DNA of 64,000 nt from Prochlorococcus sp. AG-355-P07. GTDB lineage: Bacteria; Cyanobacteriota; Cyanobacteriia; PCC-6307; Cyanobiaceae. The notes below the pieces were generated by a model. That model made no database searches, was not told where the DNA came from, and worked only from the letters and a program-made list of their open reading frames with translations. The DNA is taken from NCBI GenBank assembly GCA_003280575.1, contig QCEN01000006.1, positions 1 through 64,000 on the forward strand, given 5' to 3'. A program made the translations under genes and the position numbers. How positions within the stretch are numbered: position 1 is the stretch's first letter; the number at the start of each line of letters is the position of its first letter. This document shows, piece after piece, positions 50,663 through 64,000 of this stretch.

Positions 50663-51451
50663 ATGAGCGATATTGAACTCATAGACTCTCACTGTCATTT
50701 AATATTTGAAAATTTTGAAAAAGATCTGGAAGATGTTGTTTTAAGGTTACGTTCAAAAGGTGTAAAAAAATTAGTTCACGCTTGTTGTGAATTAGCAGAA
50801 ATTCCTAAGTTAAAAAAAATATCGCATGAATTTACTGAAATTTATTATTCCGTAGGTTTGCATCCTCTAGAAGCTAAAAAATGGGACTCAAGTTCCAAGT
50901 CTCACTTAAGAAGGTCAGCTCAAGAAGATAGAAGAGTTGTTGCTATTGGGGAATTGGGCTTGGATTTTTTTAAAAGTGAAAATAAGACTCAGCAAATTGA
51001 TGCTCTTATACCTCAAATGGAGTTAGCTAACGAACTTGAATTACCTGTAATTATCCATTGCAGAGATGCAGCCAGTGAAATGATTGAAATATGTAAGGAC
51101 CTTTTTAAAATGGGTAAATGCCCTAAAGGTGTTCTTCATTGTTGGACAGGAACCCCGAAAGAAATGATGGAATTCTTGGATCTTGGTTTTTATATTAGTT
51201 TTAGTGGAATAGTGACTTTCCCAAAAGCACAAGAAATTCATGAGTGCGCCAAATTAGTCCCAAGTGATAAATACTTAATTGAAACTGACGCACCATTTTT
51301 AGCTCCAGTACCGCATAGGGGCAAAAGAAATGAACCTTCATTTGTCGAAAATGTAGCTAATTTTATAGCAAACTTAAGATCTACAGAATTAATTACAATT
51401 GCGAAAGAGTCATCTCAGAATGCTGAAGATTTGTTTAAATTTGACTTGTAA
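50663..51451 (+). CDS. tatD: TatD-family metal-dependent DNase
   Basis: A 262-residue TIM-barrel hydrolase. Metal ligands are visible in IDSHCHL, GELGLDFF, VIHCRDA, VLHCWTGT and IETDAPFLAP. Family members are 3'-5' exonucleases acting in DNA repair. Follows rpsT by 15 bases. Confidence 0.94.
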   Translation: MSDIELIDSHCHLIFENFEKDLEDVVLRLRSKGVKKLVHACCELAEIPKLKKISHEFTEIYYSVGLHPLEAKKWDSSSKSHLRRSAQEDRRVVAIGELGLDFFKSENKTQQIDALIPQMELANELELPVIIHCRDAASEMIEICKDLFKMGKCPKGVLHCWTGTPKEMMEFLDLGFYISFSGIVTFPKAQEIHECAKLVPSDKYLIETDAPFLAPVPHRGKRNEPSFVENVANFIANLRSTELITIAKESSQNAEDLFKFDL

Positions 51452-51523
51452 TATTGACACTTTGGCTGCTAATATAAGGAATTACTGAAATTTTTCTTGA
51501 ATTTTTCGTTTTAACTTTTTAAG

Positions 51524-51566
51524 TTAATGGTTCTCAAGCCATTAAGCACAATTTTTATTGTTTTTT
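51524..51566 (+). terminator. Weak double hairpin with T-run between tatD and rpoB
   Basis: TTAATGGTT (51524-51532) pairs with AGCCATTAA (51537-51545, one G-U) around CTCA. It is followed by ACAAT (51548-51552) and ATTGT (51557-51561) around TTTT, then five more T. It probably ends the rpsT-tatD transcript before the rpoB promoter region. Confidence 0.5.
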
Positions 51567-51694
51567 ACTGAATTGAATTTTTGTTGAAATCGAGATCTTA
51601 TGCTTGGTTTCGTATAAAAATAAAAGTTAAACAGTTAATTTTTGAGTAAGTTTAAAGTAAATAGTAAATCTCACATAATCTCAGGTTTTCTTGG

Positions 51695-56931
<5,237 letters not shown>

Positions 56932-56938
56932 TCTTTAA

Positions 56939-61066
<4,128 letters not shown>

Positions 61067-61096
61067 ATATTATCTAATATTATTTTTAGTTACTAG

Positions 61097-61273
<177 letters not shown>

Positions 61274-61290
61274 AAATAGTTTTGAACTAA

Positions 61291-62349
<1,059 letters not shown>

Positions 62350-62418
62350 TATTTTCTATGAAAAATTTTTTAAAAGTCTATTAAACAGGTTATTATTGAA
62401 TTAATTAATTAGGCTTCT

Positions 62419-62544
62419 TTGGGTTTTATCAAGACGAAAATTTTACCTTTCGCTATCGTCTCACTTTTTGGGATTGCTTTTTTAGCAGTCAGCGCAAGAA
62501 TTTGGTTGCCAGGAGATATGATGTCCCCTGCACCAATGAATTAA
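62419..62544 (+). CDS. 41-residue single-membrane-span microprotein
   Basis: From TTG 62419: GFIKTKILPFAIVSLFGIAF, then LAVSARIWLPGD and MMSPAPMN, stop at 62542. One membrane helix with a polar Pro-rich tail. I believe short proteins ending RIWLPGD-x-M recur between rlmN and HEAT-repeat genes in marine picocyanobacteria, but the function is unknown. It starts 69 bases after rlmN and ends 18 before the next gene, so it is probably co-transcribed. Start codon choice rests on length and hydrophobic pattern. Confidence 0.6.
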   Translation: MGFIKTKILPFAIVSLFGIAFLAVSARIWLPGDMMSPAPMN

Positions 62545-62562
62545 TTTTTTTAGTTTTAGAAA

Positions 62563-63330
62563 ATGACAAAATATAAGGATCCTAACAAAGAAAGCTTAGC
62601 TGAAATTGCAGTTGACCCAGATGTTTTGGCCAGAGAATTGGCTTTAGAGATTGAAATAGATCCTTTAGAGCAAATTGATGAAGATAATTTTTCAAAAGGT
62701 TTAAATATAACTCAAGAGTGCAATGAAGCTTTAAAAATGCTAGAAGGTAATAGAGAAGAAAGAATACAGGGCTTAAGAATTTTTTGTGAATATAGAGATA
62801 AAAGATCATTCCCTCTTTTATTACCATTACTTGATCAACCTTGTCCTGTTGAGAGAATGAGTGCTGTATATGCTTTAGGCCGTAATCCATGCCCCAGCGC
62901 TGTTAAGAAACTTGTCAGCCTTTTGGAGACTGATGATAACGCCTATGTCAGAAGAGCAACTGCATGGAGCTTAGCTAATTATGATAATCAAATTGTTTTA
63001 AAGCCATTAATAAATGCTTTAAAAAATGATGTTGCTGCAGTAAGGCTTTGGTCATCTAGTTCTTTAGCTGAAATTGGAAATGTTTCTTCCAAAAACGCAG
63101 AATTAGCTGCAGAACAGCTTTTAATAAGTTTAAAAATAGATAATGAATCAGGTGTCAGAAGTAATTGCATTTGGTCATTGTGTAGGTTGTTTGAAAAATT
63201 AAATAATACATTTCAAGAATGTTTCGTTGATGAATGCACCAAAATTGCTCTTTTTGATAAAGAGCCATCAGTTATGGAAGAAGCAAAAACTGCTCTAGAT
63301 TCAATGGGGATGCAAGGTTTTTATAATTAA
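62563..63330 (+). CDS. HEAT-repeat (PBS-lyase-like) protein
   Basis: A 255-residue all-helical protein. Repeats of about 30 residues are visible: RSFPLLLPLLDQPCPVERMS, AVKKLVSLLETDDNAYVRRA, LKPLINALKNDVAAVRLWSS, and a last one near EECT-like ECTKIALFDKEPSVMEEA. Such repeats scaffold protein contacts; in cyanobacteria some act in phycobilin or iron-sulfur work (e.g. IaiH-type), but no lyase site is shown. Function is not assigned. Same strand as rlmN and DUF2997. Confidence 0.8.
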   Translation: MTKYKDPNKESLAEIAVDPDVLARELALEIEIDPLEQIDEDNFSKGLNITQECNEALKMLEGNREERIQGLRIFCEYRDKRSFPLLLPLLDQPCPVERMSAVYALGRNPCPSAVKKLVSLLETDDNAYVRRATAWSLANYDNQIVLKPLINALKNDVAAVRLWSSSSLAEIGNVSSKNAELAAEQLLISLKIDNESGVRSNCIWSLCRLFEKLNNTFQECFVDECTKIALFDKEPSVMEEAKTALDSMGMQGFYN

Positions 63331-63480
63331 ATAGCTTTAATTTTCTTTTCAGGAAAATATCGAAAAAATTTATTTATCAGATATTTAATATAAAAATTAA
63401 AATAAATTAACTTGTACCAACTGAAACAAAAAATTTTCGTTATTGTGTATAAAGTAAAAAGTAATTTGTACTTGAATTTA

Positions 63481-63696
63481 ATGACTCAAAAAACATTGAG
63501 ATTCAAAATTCATCAAGACGGAAGAGTTGAAGAGACTGTTGAGGGATTTACAGGTAATTCATGTAATGAAGCTACAAAAAATCTCGAAGATGCTCTCGGT
63601 AAAGTAACAGTTAAGACTGAAACATCTGATGCTTTCATCTCTAATCAAAATGAAAACTTAAAACAAATTAACCAAGAATCTAATGTCACATTTTAG
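63481..63696 (+). CDS. DUF2997 family protein
   Basis: From ATG 63481 the product is 71 residues: TLRFKIHQDGRVEETVEGFT, then GNSCNEATKNLEDALGKV, the DUF2997 pattern (beta-beta-helix, conserved Cys). A longer start (63412) adds an unconserved head. Its stop overlaps ycf35 by 14 bases. The pair is common in cyanobacteria and linked by context to photosynthesis or iron-sulfur proteins. Confidence 0.78.
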   Translation: MTQKTLRFKIHQDGRVEETVEGFTGNSCNEATKNLEDALGKVTVKTETSDAFISNQNENLKQINQESNVTF

Positions 63697-64000
63697 TACT
63701 ATTAAAACCAAGCTTAAAGAAGCTGATCCATTAATTAAAGCCTTAAATAACCTAGGTTACATTATTAATCAAGAAGAGAAGTTTGTTAAAGGCTATAGAG
63801 GCAAGTTCACAGCTGTTGATATAAGCATGAATTTACCAAACGATACTAAAGTTGGATTTAAATGGGACAATAACTCAAGTACTTATGAATTGGTAACTGA
63901 TCTTGATTTATGGAAATTTGAATTACCAGTAGAAAGATTTATTTCTAAAGTTACTCAAATGTATGCTTATCAAACAATTATTTCTAAAACAAAAGAGGAT
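63683..64000 (+). CDS. ycf35: Ycf35 (DUF1257) protein, 3' end outside window
   Basis: 106 codons are visible, from ATG 63683 to the window edge. MSHFSTIKTKLKEADPLIKA and LNNLGYIINQ, then GYRGKFTAVDI fit DUF1257/Ycf35, a plastid- and cyanobacterium-conserved protein of unclear role. It overlaps the DUF2997 gene and is probably translated from the same message. Confidence 0.88.
   Translation, partial: MSHFSTIKTKLKEADPLIKALNNLGYIINQEEKFVKGYRGKFTAVDISMNLPNDTKVGFKWDNNSSTYELVTDLDLWKFELPVERFISKVTQMYAYQTIISKTKED

Overview
The window is very AT-rich, tightly packed cyanobacterial DNA, most likely from a high-light-adapted Prochlorococcus. Support for this includes psaA/psaB, a 37-residue PsaI, psaL, the cyanobacterial split of the RNA polymerase beta' subunit (rpoC1/rpoC2), a 50-residue high-light-inducible protein, ferredoxin-dependent glutamate synthase, LL-diaminopimelate aminotransferase, an MPBQ-type quinol methyltransferase, Ycf35 and many TTG/GTG starts. 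Species assignment is inference from gene content; no rRNA is present.

Layout. Positions 1 to about 8,000 look like accessory (island) DNA. They hold the C-terminal part of a polysaccharide-lyase-like protein and a cluster of tetratricopeptide-repeat (TPR) proteins linked to three different kinds of 2-oxoglutarate/Fe(II) oxygenase. One TPR gene is broken by a single nonsense codon. This region also has long gene-free gaps, decayed ORF remnants and internal DNA repeats. From 8.1 kb the core genome begins: a HAD hydrolase, a CbiG-CobJ fusion (cobalamin pathway), psaA-psaB with a clear terminator, a family 2 glycosyltransferase, a frameshifted small gene, psaI-psaL, a divergent NlpC/P60 and beta-lactamase-like pair, a catalytically altered serine-recombinase-like regulator, lipA, a YciI-like protein and glsF.

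From 26.9 to 31.6 kb runs the str-type operon rpsL-rpsG-fusA-tuf-rpsJ. It is followed by a LON-domain protein and MPBQ methyltransferase, then pheA, a DUF1997 protein, rnhB-rne, dapL, clpS, a B12-binding radical SAM protein, tRNA-Thr(CGU) and a DUF3493 protein. From 46.9 down to 41.3 kb is rimP-nusA-ylxR-infB (minus strand). Then come htrA, rpiA, hisD, rpsT, tatD, the rpoB-rpoC1-rpoC2 operon, an hli gene, rlmN, a 41-residue membrane microprotein, a HEAT-repeat protein, a DUF2997 protein and the start of ycf35.

Much of the core part is gene-expression machinery (RNA polymerase, NusA, IF-2, EF-G, EF-Tu, S7, S10, S12, S20, RNase E, RNase HII, RlmN) interleaved with photosystem I and cofactor genes. 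The most unusual content is the TPR/oxygenase cluster. The best regulatory signals read by eye are a long-range inverted repeat and a symmetric promoter-like palindrome between rne and dapL, and three consecutive hairpins in the psaA leader.
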